NCBI GenBank assembly: GCA_030613145.1
Contig: JAUWMM010000042.1
Span: 1 to 9,463 of the forward strand
Length of the DNA: 9,463 nucleotides
Reading direction: 5' to 3'
Source: Desulfobacterales bacterium
Lineage (GTDB): Bacteria > Desulfobacterota > Desulfobacteria > Desulfobacterales > C00003060
The notes below the pieces were generated by a model. That model had not been told where the DNA came from, ran no database searches, and worked only from the letters and a program-made list of their open reading frames with translations. How positions within the stretch are numbered: the first letter of the stretch is position 1; each line of letters begins with the position of its first letter. Made by a program: the position numbers and the translations under genes. Positions 1 through 7,025 of this stretch are shown here, one piece after another.

Positions 1-143
1 ACTGCGGGGTTGCTTGTGCGACGTACCTCGGTACGCCTCCGCGCACCCCCTTGTTTTCCTTGACCTTGTGGAAAATTGTTCATTTCTGAATTGGAAACTT
101 ACGCTTGTACCCAGTGAGTATTTTACGATTCATGAATGGACAC
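1..143 (-). repeat. Structured inverted repeat, left copy (mate at 9250-9391)
   Basis: The reverse complement of this stretch matches 9250-9391. By hand alignment, 1-112 pairs with 9280-9391 at 105 of 112 positions without gaps. The match continues to about 143 with one single-base indel and more substitutions. Two hairpins are built in. The outer one (6-50) pairs GGGGTTGC at 6-13 with GCACCCCC at 43-50 (one mismatch) around a GTAC-containing inner stem. The other joins the CTTGTAC/GGACACAAG region at about 104-146 through Watson-Crick and G-T pairs. A 67-codon open frame lies over it but has no ribosome binding site and mostly follows the palindromes, so I do not call a gene. The element begins at the first base of the window and may extend further left. 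Confidence 0.85.
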
Positions 144-427
144 AAGTTAACAAAGTTGATATTCAGAATGTTCTTCGACGCTCATACACGGTCGCTGTAT
201 ATCTAAACACTGAGTGATAATCAACACAATTTATCCGAACTCACTCCATCTTCAGTGCGAAACTGGTCTGCCCTGCCCGCACCCTGGCGCGACATCCCCG
301 AATGAAGCTGTTGTCCGCGCAAACCCTGTCCAGTCCAGGAATATTTGAGATAAGATGCATATTTTCAAGCCTTGCAAACACGCCAATATTGCTATAAGAT
401 GAAAATTGACTTTTTACGAGACCGTCA
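144..427. other. Non-coding spacer before the NamZ-like gene
   Basis: About 280 bases with no supported gene on either strand. No complete terminator or known RNA was recognised. The only regulatory-looking stretch is a weak promoter-like pair near 372-400. Confidence 0.5.
372..400 (+). promoter_or_regulatory. Possible weak sigma70-type promoter
   Basis: TTGCAA at 372-377 is followed by TATAAG at 393-398 (15-bp spacer) or TAAGAT at 395-400 (17-bp spacer). It lies about 130 bases before the NamZ-like gene and points toward it. The spacing or the box match is imperfect in either reading, so this is only a candidate for driving the two-gene + strand unit. Confidence 0.3.
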
Positions 428-523
428 ATGATTCATGAACCCCAAAATGGCTCACAGGAAGAGCAAAATCGGAAGACTACTCCGCCACGTGAGTATTCGA
501 ATAACGGCTCGGAAAAATTCTGA
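428..523 (+). other. Short in-frame upstream ORF, 31 codons (uncertain)
   Basis: An ATG at 428 opens a 31-residue hydrophilic frame beginning MIHEPQNGSQEEQ and ending in TGA at 521-523. It is in the same frame as the NamZ-like gene that starts six bases after the stop. It could be a small upstream ORF coupled to that gene, the remnant of a longer N-terminus cut by a stop, or chance. There is no clear ribosome binding site. The downstream protein already begins where I would expect the family domain to begin, which favours chance or a coupled leader over a broken gene. Confidence 0.2.
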
Positions 524-529
524 GACCTT

Positions 530-1720
530 ATGAAACGGATTCAAACCGGCATTGAAAAACTACTTGTCGATCCTCAGCCAATACTCCAGGGAAAAAGTCT
601 TGGGCTTCTGGCAAATCCTGCATCTGTTGCATGTCCGGACGGGGATGGAAGGTTTCAGTCCACCCGTGCCCTTATAGCAAATTACTATCCAAATCAACTA
701 AAGGTGCTCCTTAGTCCGCAACATGGATTTTTCGCTGAAAAACAAGCTAATATGGTCCCTTCGGAAGATTTGATCGACCCGGTTCTTAATATACCGGTCT
801 TCAGTCTTTACGGCAAAACTAGAATGCCCACCGAGGCCATGCTCGAACCTATAGATATCCTGATCGTTGATCTTCAGGATGTGGGTACGCGCGTCTATAC
901 ATTTATATACACAATGGCATTATGTCTGCAGGCAGCCCGCATCTATCACAAAGAAGTACTTGTCCTGGACCGTCCAAATCCTGTTGGGGGAATCCGTATT
1001 GAAGGAAACTGCTTGAAGCCAGAATACGCATCTTTTGTAGGTTTGTATCCAATTCCCATGCGTCATGGTCTCACCATTGGAGAGTTGGCCCGCCTTTTCA
1101 ACGACCACTTTGGCATCGGCTGCGAACTCCATGTGACTCCTATGTCAGGATGGAAACGTGAGATGCTTTTTCAGGATACGGGAATAGCCTGGATACCCCC
1201 CTCCCCTAACCTGCCGACCCCCACCTCTGCTTTGGTCTATCCTGGCCAGGTCCTTTGGGAAGGAACCAATGTATCAGAAGGACGGGGGACGACTCAGCCC
1301 TTTGAGATCTTTGGCGCCCCTTTTTTTGATACGGCTCAACTTGAGGCATTGATACCTAAGGAAAAACTTGCGGGAGTTCACCTTCGGCCCCTTGCATTTG
1401 AGCCTGATTCAGACAAGTGGGGGAAAGACTTATGCCTAGGTTTTCAGCTCCATATCACCAACGCGACGCTCTATCGGCCATACATAACAACCCTTACGCT
1501 GATTCAGGCAGTGGTTTCTGTGTATGCTGATGCCTTTCAGTGGAAGTCTCCTCCCTATGAATACGAATTTGAAAAACTCCCCTTTGACATTCTTACTGGA
1601 GATCCTGCAGTGCGAAAAGCTATAGAAGGCATGGATACTGTGGAGGATCTGGAGAAGACCTGGGCTGAAGAATTAAAATGTTTTGAGGAAATCCGAAGAC
1701 CTTATTTGCTGTATGAATGA
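530..1720 (+). CDS. namZ: NamZ-like exo-beta-N-acetylmuramidase (DUF1343 / GH171)
   Basis: The protein has 396 residues, close to the family's usual catalytic length. GH171 (formerly DUF1343, YbbC in Bacillus subtilis) removes non-reducing-end N-acetylmuramic acid from peptidoglycan fragments during wall recycling. Family blocks appear in order: LLSPQHGFFAEKQAN (60-74), DLQDVGTRVYTFIYTM (114-129), LDRPNPVGG (146-154), PMRHGLTIGELA (176-187), PPSPNLPT (223-230), EGTNVSEGRGTTQPFE (244-259), then GAP at 262-264. The first block usually reads EHG; here it is QHG, which from memory also occurs in deltaproteobacterial relatives. No signal peptide or lipobox is present, so as annotated the enzyme would act in the cytoplasm. 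The ATG at 530 lacks a good Shine-Dalgarno. The RNase H gene follows 24 bases after the stop, suggesting co-transcription. The family call is firm; the substrate is inferred. Confidence 0.88.
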   Translation: MKRIQTGIEKLLVDPQPILQGKSLGLLANPASVACPDGDGRFQSTRALIANYYPNQLKVLLSPQHGFFAEKQANMVPSEDLIDPVLNIPVFSLYGKTRMPTEAMLEPIDILIVDLQDVGTRVYTFIYTMALCLQAARIYHKEVLVLDRPNPVGGIRIEGNCLKPEYASFVGLYPIPMRHGLTIGELARLFNDHFGIGCELHVTPMSGWKREMLFQDTGIAWIPPSPNLPTPTSALVYPGQVLWEGTNVSEGRGTTQPFEIFGAPFFDTAQLEALIPKEKLAGVHLRPLAFEPDSDKWGKDLCLGFQLHITNATLYRPYITTLTLIQAVVSVYADAFQWKSPPYEYEFEKLPFDILTGDPAVRKAIEGMDTVEDLEKTWAEELKCFEEIRRPYLLYE

Positions 1721-1744
1721 AGTGTAAGGAATTTTTTTTAATAC

Positions 1745-2431
1745 ATGAAAGATACTCGCGGCTGGAAAAGAATGATGTTTAAAGGGATGAAGGTATGGCT
1801 TAATGTAGATGATGCCCAACAGACTGTGGTTCATGACAACAAAGTATTGATCAAATATCAACTTGATCAGGATCACGAATACTGGGTGCGGAAAGAGGCG
1901 GTGGAACCTATCGATCCTTCACGGTTAAGAAAGAAGACCCGTAAGAATAAGTCTGAGAATCAGTCTTCCTTGGCCGGAGAGCATAAGGATCTACATGATC
2001 CATTCCCTCCAAATACCATAGAAGCCTATACTGACGGGGCATCTTCCGGTAACCCAGGTCCTGCAGGTATAGGCATTTTCCTGCGTTTCGGTTCCAAAGA
2101 AAAGGAGATATCAAAACATATTGGGATTACAACCAACAATGTTGCTGAACTGATGGCCATTGAAACAGCGCTCAAGGCAATCCGTACAACTCAAATACCC
2201 GTGCGTCTCTACACGGACAGTCAATACTGCTTCGGATTGTTGTCTCTTGGATGGAAGCCCAAACGAAATAACAAGCTCGTGGAGGCTATCAAGACATTGA
2301 TGAAGCGATTTAAGGATTTGAAAATCCTCAAGATTAAAGCTCACGCTGGTATCGATGACAATGAACGAGCTGACTATCTGGCGCGCAAAGCCGTCACCGT
2401 CCGGGGAGCCGGCAAGGGCCGGAGTGTCTGA
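1745..2431 (+). CDS. rnhA: Ribonuclease HI with unassigned N-terminal domain
   Basis: The 228-residue protein has a C-terminal RNase H fold (about 92-217) that cleaves the RNA strand of RNA-DNA hybrids using two metal ions. All active-site residues are visible: D97 in YTDGASSGNPG, E135 in TNNVAELMA, D158 in YTDSQY, H200 in KAHAG, and D210 in DDNERAD. E. coli RNase HI is about 155 residues. The extra part here is a small, probably beta-rich N-terminal module (10-58, KVWLNVDD through EYWVRKEAVEPI) plus a basic linker (59-72, RLRKKTRKNK). The module does not look like the eukaryotic hybrid-binding domain, which has its own aromatic pattern. An AAGGA at 1726-1730 sits 14 bases before the ATG, which is long; starts at residues 10, 11 or 15 are possible, the last having AAAGGG just ahead. 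The gene probably shares an operon with the upstream NamZ-like gene and ends at the terminator near 2464. Confidence 0.9.
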   Translation: MKDTRGWKRMMFKGMKVWLNVDDAQQTVVHDNKVLIKYQLDQDHEYWVRKEAVEPIDPSRLRKKTRKNKSENQSSLAGEHKDLHDPFPPNTIEAYTDGASSGNPGPAGIGIFLRFGSKEKEISKHIGITTNNVAELMAIETALKAIRTTQIPVRLYTDSQYCFGLLSLGWKPKRNNKLVEAIKTLMKRFKDLKILKIKAHAGIDDNERADYLARKAVTVRGAGKGRSV

Positions 2432-2463
2432 AAATATTCCGTGCCGCGAGAAGGCACAAAAAC

Positions 2464-2500
2464 CAAAAAGCCCCATGCCCAAAGGCAAGGAGCTTTTTTC
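2464..2500. terminator. Bidirectional intrinsic terminator
   Basis: AAAAAGC and TGCC pair with GGCA and GCTTTTTT around a CAAA loop, with an unpaired bulge in the stem. T runs follow on both strands. It lies 33 bases after the RNase H stop and between convergent genes, so it can end transcripts from both sides. A small GTGCC/GGCAC hairpin (2441-2457) sits just before it. Confidence 0.75.
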
Positions 2501-2629
2501 GTTTATAAGTATAGGCGATATATTATCCAAATGGAACTTGGTTCGCTTCGCTCATAATTATTCCACCACTATCTTGATATCTTACGTCCCTGGTTAATCT
2601 GGTGTGAAAGGCGTTTATTTCTATGCTTA

Positions 2630-2902
2630 CTATTCCTTTTTTTCTGCTTTCAGATCTTCAACCTCTTTTTTCAATTTTTCAACCTCTTCTTTACTGTCAT
2701 TAGTAACAGTGCCCCCAAAATCCTCTTTGGACTTCCACGAGTCCTTCAATTCGTCAAACCCCAGATAGATTGCCAGCGCACCACCAGACAGAAGGGCGAA
2801 TGGAACGGCCCCCGCCAGCAGCATCAAGAATTCCTTCCACCACAAAACCAGACCAATAATCCCCAGGACTGCCGCAGCAGCACCACCAATTAGTGTCTTC
2901 AT
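2630..2902 (-). CDS. Small two-helix membrane protein with charged coiled-coil tail
   Basis: This 90-residue protein has two predicted membrane helices (about 3-21, ending in WW at 21-22, and 28-47). A short linker follows, then a strongly charged helical tail (70-90, KEEVEKLKKEVEDLKAEKK) typical of a coiled coil. Both helices are short and Gly/Ala-rich, forming a compact hairpin. A strong Shine-Dalgarno, AAGGAGG on the coding strand (plus positions 2913-2919), sits 10 bases before the ATG and fixes the start. AT-rich TATAAT-like sequence lies just upstream. The function is unknown. The double tryptophan between two short helices and the total length recall the magnetosome protein MamI, but I see no other magnetosome gene here and make no such assignment. 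Confidence 0.8.
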   Translation of the reverse strand: MKTLIGGAAAAVLGIIGLVLWWKEFLMLLAGAVPFALLSGGALAIYLGFDELKDSWKSKEDFGGTVTNDSKEEVEKLKKEVEDLKAEKKE

Positions 2903-2952
2903 GCTACACCATCCTCCTTGTTATAAGATATTATTATAAGTTCAACATGCAA

Positions 2953-2996
2953 TTTGGACTCAGGTAACATAAGACGACGAGCAAATCAAGTCCAAA
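2953..2996. repeat. 8-bp inverted repeat between two minus-strand genes
   Basis: TTTGGACT (2953-2960) and AGTCCAAA (2989-2996) are perfect inverted arms 28 bases apart. They lie just after the 3' end of the 111-residue gene and ahead of the small membrane protein gene. No T run follows on the minus strand, so it is a poor terminator; it may be a weak operator or chance. Confidence 0.35.
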
Positions 2997-3004
2997 AATA
3001 TCAA

Positions 3005-3340
3005 TCAACAGCTTTTTCTGTCAAAAATGGAGATCACTTTATGATTGGCAGGAGCATCCCCTTTTTTTAAATCGTTGTCACACGGCAAGTTTTTCGGCTC
3101 GCCCCTCTGGGGTCCCGTAACCTTCTCTATCCTAATCCTATGCCCATTCATAGTGAACGGTTCACCATTGATATATTCTTCCCTGAGTATCCAGAGCGCC
3201 TCTGTCAAAGGCATTTGGAGCACAAGTAACTTTACCTGATACCAATCCCGCTTTCGGTCTGACGAAATATCTTCGATACGGGCAAAAAAACTTGGTTGGT
3301 CTTCAAAGTAAATTAGAACTACGTCTCCTATGGTCGCCAT
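3005..3340 (-). CDS. Small soluble protein of unknown function
   Basis: The 111-residue product has no membrane segment or signal peptide. Its N-terminal 75 residues look like a compact beta-rich domain: alternating hydrophobic strands GDVVLIYFE (5-13), FFARIEDI (18-25), WYQVKLLVLQ (33-42), ALWILREEYING (48-59) and HRIRIEKV (67-74). The remaining 35 residues are polar and probably flexible. Similar short proteins opening with GDVVLIYFED exist, as I recall, in sulfate-reducing deltaproteobacteria and have no assigned role. The start ATG has only a weak TAGG ahead of it. Its upstream side faces the rightward promoter at 3372-3399, so expression of the two directions could be linked through the shared 330-base spacer. 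I cannot offer a function. Confidence 0.75.
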   Translation of the reverse strand: MATIGDVVLIYFEDQPSFFARIEDISSDRKRDWYQVKLLVLQMPLTEALWILREEYINGEPFTMNGHRIRIEKVTGPQRGEPKNLPCDNDLKKGDAPANHKVISIFDRKSC

Positions 3341-3371
3341 GGCAGCCTACCCATAGCACACTATTTTCAAA

Positions 3372-3399
3372 TTGACACAAAAAATATTTGTGCTATCAT
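3372..3399 (+). promoter_or_regulatory. Strong sigma70-type promoter facing the acyltransferase
   Basis: TTGACA (3372-3377) is a perfect -35 box. TATCAT (3394-3399) matches the -10 consensus at five of six bases after a 16-bp spacer. The expected start is near 3405-3407, giving about 260 bases of leader before the acyltransferase ATG. This is the best promoter match seen in the window. Confidence 0.7.
3376..3392. promoter_or_regulatory. Operator-like dyad between -35 and -10
   Basis: CACAAA (3376-3381) and TTTGTG (3387-3392) are perfect inverted arms around a 5-base AAATA centre. They start in the last two bases of the -35 box and end two bases before the -10 box. A dimeric regulator bound here would block RNA polymerase, so this is a candidate repressor site. 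The regulator is unknown. Confidence 0.45.
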
Positions 3400-3667
3400 T
3401 CCAGTATTATCAACAGGGGAATTGTCCTTTGTAAGTAATTGTAATTCAAGATAACAACGGTCTCTTTCTTATGTTTTGCAAGAGCTTAGCTTGTAGTCGC
3501 CCCGCCACGCGGAGAATACGCAGGCATCAAATCATAGATGATTCAGTTGAGCTGATCACAGGTAACCTAGCAAACCCGTTAACCAACCAGATATGACCCG
3601 TCATCCCCGTCCGTCGAAAGCTGATTCGAATTGGAGCAAAAGCCCCCAAGTTTAAACAAGAGAAGCT
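3400..3667 (+). other. Long leader region before the acyltransferase gene
   Basis: About 260 bases transcribed from the 3372-3399 promoter if that promoter is real. It has several short inverted arms, such as AATCA/TGATT at about 3528-3542 and CCG/CGG near 3502, but no long stable hairpin and no terminator with a T run. I did not recognise a known riboswitch or 6S RNA. A 41-codon frame (3471-3596) and a 20-codon frame (3593-3655) overlap at ATGA, but neither has a convincing ribosome binding site. The region could be a plain leader, a regulatory leader or a small RNA. Confidence 0.35.
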
Positions 3668-6298
3668 ATGGCACTGGCTCAAGGAATAAAAGAAAAATTC
3701 AGATCATGGATAGACACTGCTCTTCAAGGCCATCACGATCATTATACCTGTAGTCTGCCGAAAAAGTCTGGGTTCTTGTCATCCTTGATTCTGAAGTCAT
3801 TATTTTCTGATGTTTATATCAATCCTACTCAGGCTGCATTCCTCAAAACCCTTTCAAAAGATGCTATCATCGTCTACGCTTCTAAGTACAAGAATCGCTT
3901 TGAATATCTCTTTTGTCATAACCGATATAAAGCAGAAGGAATTCCCTTTCCCGAAATCGGCTTTGAATATAGGATCTTTCTCTGGCAGAAGGTCTCCAGA
4001 CTTATACTTATCGTCCTTGCCCATCTGGACCACTTATTCAGGTATAAGAGCTTTCCAAATCCATACAAATCCGGCTACTTCAAGCGTAAAATGGAAGCCG
4101 GATCTGCGGCCTTTCTCTCTCTGGTTGACCAAAAGGGATTCTACCATCAATTTGTAAAAGCCAAGGAAAACCCGCTAAAATATCTTATTGAACTACAGCG
4201 CACACTCGATCGTCCTATATGCATAGTCCCCCTGTGGCTCCTTTTCAGTAAAAAGCCCCACAGGCGGCCTCGAAGTCTAGCTGATATCATCTTTGGCAGT
4301 GAGGAAAACCCGGGGCGGCTCCGACGTTGGATAGTCGTTTTGCGTAATCCTCAAAAGGCATTTATAGAGAACTCTGATCCAGTCAACCTGAAGGATTTTC
4401 TTCAGGAGACTGAAAACCAGGGTCGAGACCTTCAGCAGCTCTCTTTTATCCTCAGAAACAGGCTTCTGGAACAGATGAACCGCCACCGCCAGAGTATCAC
4501 AGGGCCGGTCATCAAGACGCGAGGGGAATTAAAAGAACTTATCCTGAGAAATGAACGATTCCAAGATTTTATGAAACGGTATGCTCAATCCCAAAAGAAG
4601 GATATCAGCGAAATCTATAAGAAAGCCGATGCCTATCTGAATGAAATCGCGGCGGATTACAGTATTGCCTTCGTTCAGACCCTTTCTATTATCCTTGGAT
4701 GGGTATGGAAGACCATGTTTGACGGTATCACACTTGATATGGAGGGCTTACATCGGGTAAAAAGTGCAGCTACGAGGGCTCCCCTTGTCTTTGTTCCTTG
4801 CCATAAGAGCCATTTTGATTACCTTGTCCTTAACTACCTTTTGTATACCAATAACATGCCCAGTCCTCATATAGCAGCTGGAAGCAACCTTGCCTTCTGG
4901 CCTATAGGAACCCTCTTTAGGAAGAGCGGTGCTTTTTTCATTAAGCGGACTTTTCACGGGGCTAAGCTTTATGCGGCCATCTTTACAGGATATGTGCATA
5001 TGTTAATTGCCCAAGGTTTTAATATCGAGTTCTTTATTGAAGGGGGACGGAGTCGTACTGGAAAACTGGTCCTTCCAAAAAAAGGTCTAGTTTCTATACT
5101 ACTGGATGCATACAAGACTGGGATCTGTAAAGATTTAATATTTGCGCCTGTCTATCTTGGATATGACCGCCTTTTGGAAGAAAGTGCAATCATGAACGAA
5201 TTGGAAGGAATCCAGAAAAAACAGGAAAGTATCTGGCAACTAATTCGAGCACGAAAGGTATTGAAAAAGCAATATGGCCGTATATATGTCCAATTTGCTG
5301 AGCCTATTTCACTCCAGGACTTGGTGGCAAAAACCACCCCCTCCTTGCAAGACATGGACCAAGCTGAATATCAGGCCCTGGCCCGCAACCTCTCTTATCG
5401 CATCATCAATGCCATCAACGATGTCTCAGTAGTCACGCCCCAAGCACTCACAGCATGTGCTATACTGAATTACAAACCGCGTTTCAGCCAAAACGAGCTT
5501 ATGGGTTATGTTGAGACTTATTTAAACTATTTGCACTCTCAAAAGGCCAGGTTGTCTGAAAACCTTGACAATCCCCGGCATGTAGTCGAAAACGTGTTGC
5601 CCATGTATTGCCATCGAAAGTTTATCGAAAAACAGGGTACAAAGGGGCATGATGATTTTGCCATAGATGAGAAATGGTATCTGGTCTGTGAAAATAAACG
5701 CTTAAACCTTGAATATTACAAGAACAACTGTATCCATTTTTTTATTCCGGCGTCATACACCGCATTAGCAATCCTCTCCTATGACGCCTTTCAATTCTCC
5801 GCATCGGCCTTGCAATCGGATTACAACTTCTTGCAAGATTTTTTCAAATATGAGTTTGCCCATGACGTAGACAAAACCCCGGAATATATGGTCAGAAAAA
5901 CCTTGAAGGCTTTCATTGATGACGCCATACTCATGCCTCATCCCACCTTGCCTGACACTTACAATATTCCTGCTGCAGGTTTTCGAAAACTTCTGTGTTT
6001 TGCAAGCTTCCTCAAGACCTATTTCGAATCTTACTGGGTAGTTCTTAAGGTACTGAATGCATATGGACGGCGTGACCTGGTCAAGAAAGAGCGCATAAAA
6101 AGAATCCGGGCATTGGGCAATCAGTTATACAAGAGAAAAGAAATCGAAAGGAGCGAGGCCCTTTCTCAAATAAATTATGAGAATGCCCTGACGTTTTTCA
6201 ATTTCAAGGGGATCAGAGGAGCTGAAGACGACGAAAGGATCGAATTCTATAAACAGGTCATCCAGAAATACCTAGGTTGCTTCATGGTGCAAAAATAG
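3668..6298 (+). CDS. plsB: Glycerol-3-phosphate acyltransferase, PlsB type
   Basis: The 876-residue protein belongs to the PlsB/GPAT branch of the glycerolipid acyltransferases. PlsB transfers an acyl chain to position 1 of sn-glycerol-3-phosphate at the inner membrane, the first step of phospholipid synthesis. The four family blocks are intact: HKSHFD (379-384) gives the catalytic HX4D; GAFFIKR (421-427) is block II; EGGRSRTGK (458-466) is the phosphate-binding block; and FAPVYLGYD (492-500) is block IV. About 370 residues precede the catalytic core and about 370 follow, the layout of E. coli PlsB (about 807 residues), although this protein is longer. AAGAGAAG lies four bases before the ATG as a modest ribosome binding site. 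The gene stands alone, with no plsX, plsY, plsC or dgkA nearby. A lysophosphatidate acyltransferase label would fit the motifs but not the length. Confidence 0.9.
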   Translation: MALAQGIKEKFRSWIDTALQGHHDHYTCSLPKKSGFLSSLILKSLFSDVYINPTQAAFLKTLSKDAIIVYASKYKNRFEYLFCHNRYKAEGIPFPEIGFEYRIFLWQKVSRLILIVLAHLDHLFRYKSFPNPYKSGYFKRKMEAGSAAFLSLVDQKGFYHQFVKAKENPLKYLIELQRTLDRPICIVPLWLLFSKKPHRRPRSLADIIFGSEENPGRLRRWIVVLRNPQKAFIENSDPVNLKDFLQETENQGRDLQQLSFILRNRLLEQMNRHRQSITGPVIKTRGELKELILRNERFQDFMKRYAQSQKKDISEIYKKADAYLNEIAADYSIAFVQTLSIILGWVWKTMFDGITLDMEGLHRVKSAATRAPLVFVPCHKSHFDYLVLNYLLYTNNMPSPHIAAGSNLAFWPIGTLFRKSGAFFIKRTFHGAKLYAAIFTGYVHMLIAQGFNIEFFIEGGRSRTGKLVLPKKGLVSILLDAYKTGICKDLIFAPVYLGYDRLLEESAIMNELEGIQKKQESIWQLIRARKVLKKQYGRIYVQFAEPISLQDLVAKTTPSLQDMDQAEYQALARNLSYRIINAINDVSVVTPQALTACAILNYKPRFSQNELMGYVETYLNYLHSQKARLSENLDNPRHVVENVLPMYCHRKFIEKQGTKGHDDFAIDEKWYLVCENKRLNLEYYKNNCIHFFIPASYTALAILSYDAFQFSASALQSDYNFLQDFFKYEFAHDVDKTPEYMVRKTLKAFIDDAILMPHPTLPDTYNIPAAGFRKLLCFASFLKTYFESYWVVLKVLNAYGRRDLVKKERIKRIRALGNQLYKRKEIERSEALSQINYENALTFFNFKGIRGAEDDERIEFYKQVIQKYLGCFMVQK

Positions 6299-6445
6299 AA
6301 GTGTGTTGCCGGTAAATCTGCTTAACCTGCCTTAATGCTTGACTTTGGATCATTTTTGTGCTTGTCTACAGTAATTCTACAACGTCTAATGCCGATATGA
6401 ATCTATTTGTGCTGGGCAATAGGGTTTGCCTTGAACACTGCCTTG

Positions 6446-6484
6446 AAGTCAATGTTTATCATTGAATAGATTAAACATTGACTT
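6446..6484. promoter_or_regulatory. Perfect 13-bp inverted repeat upstream of the membrane gene
   Basis: AAGTCAATGTTTA (6446-6458) and TAAACATTGACTT (6472-6484) are exact reverse complements around a 13-base centre. The second arm ends 18 bases before the Shine-Dalgarno of the next gene. No T run follows, so it is not a standard terminator for the acyltransferase gene. A weak promoter (TTGAAG at 6443-6448, TAGATT near 6467-6472) would overlap it. It could be an operator or an mRNA hairpin controlling translation. Confidence 0.6.
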
Positions 6485-6502
6485 AAAATGCTAAACGTTT
6501 TT

Positions 6503-6509
6503 GAGGAGG
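6503..6509 (+). promoter_or_regulatory. Ribosome binding site that fixes the start at 6519
   Basis: GAGGAGG lies nine bases before the ATG at 6519-6521. The open frame also includes a TTG at 6501, but that TTG overlaps the ribosome binding site, so the ATG is the right start. Confidence 0.85.
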
Positions 6510-6518
6510 CAAAAAAAT

Positions 6519-7025
6519 ATGCCGATATCAATACCAAATAATCAAATTGCAGGTGCAATATTAGCCGTTGGACTGTTGCTCACCATATTGTGTCTTATGA
6601 GAGGAGAAGGGTACGCAAAACAAATTAAATGGATTCTCATGTTTTTCTTCCTGGCTGCTTTTGTTATATCAGACAAATTCTATACTCTAAAAACATTGAA
6701 CATCTTGGCAGACTTGACAAACGTGGACAAGTATGTCGGCCAACTTAATCAGGTGGGAGCAGAAAATGTTCAGAAGTTAAACGAAAACTATGACCTTAAA
6801 GCTGAAAGCCTTATGGCAAAAATTGAGAAAATAGAAAAGTTGTCAGATGAGGCAAAAGCGTTAGTGCGTTTAAGTATTGAAAGTACCGTTTATGATCAAG
6901 CCATAAAGAATAATCCTGAGCTAATCAGGAAAAGGATAGAGAGCGTGGCCCCATACTTGTTTGATGATGAATGTGACCGAGATCAATGGTTAGAGAGGAT
7001 GATGGAAATGATAGGCAGAGAATAA
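6519..7025 (+). CDS. Unknown two-helix membrane protein with helical cytoplasmic tail
   Basis: With the start at the ATG, the product has 168 residues. Two membrane helices are clear (about 9-27 and 35-51), separated by a short polar turn MRGEGYAKQ. The remaining 115 residues are soluble and look mostly helical. They include a coiled-coil-like stretch (about 84-112, ENVQKLNENY to EKIEKLSDEAKAL) and an acidic, Trp-containing end (149-168, DDECDRDQWLERMMEMIG). I recognise no family. The strong ribosome binding site and the perfect dyad upstream indicate a real, regulated gene. It follows the acyltransferase by 220 bases and may be transcribed separately. A sensor-like or scaffold role at the membrane is possible but not shown by the sequence. 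Confidence 0.78.
   Translation: MPISIPNNQIAGAILAVGLLLTILCLMRGEGYAKQIKWILMFFFLAAFVISDKFYTLKTLNILADLTNVDKYVGQLNQVGAENVQKLNENYDLKAESLMAKIEKIEKLSDEAKALVRLSIESTVYDQAIKNNPELIRKRIESVAPYLFDDECDRDQWLERMMEMIGRE

Noticed and set aside
14..217. A 67-codon open frame on the + strand across the left repeat
   Set aside because: It has no ribosome binding site, and more than half of it lies in the repeat and follows its palindromes. The right copy in the same relative orientation shows no matching conserved protein-like pattern.
2111..2530. A 139-codon minus-strand frame opposite the RNase H gene
   Set aside because: It is antisense to the catalytic core of a clear RNase H with all active-site residues, and the translated product shows no domain pattern.
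3471..3655. Two short overlapping frames in the plsB leader (ATGA overlap)
   Set aside because: Neither has a convincing Shine-Dalgarno or recognisable protein features; the overlap is probably chance.
3400..3667. 6S RNA or riboswitch in the plsB leader
   Set aside because: I could not build the long central-bubble hairpin of 6S RNA or any known riboswitch core from this sequence.
3810..4157. A 115-codon frame inside the acyltransferase gene
   Set aside because: It is an out-of-frame shadow of the PlsB N-terminal region, where the main frame is continuous with the catalytic domain.
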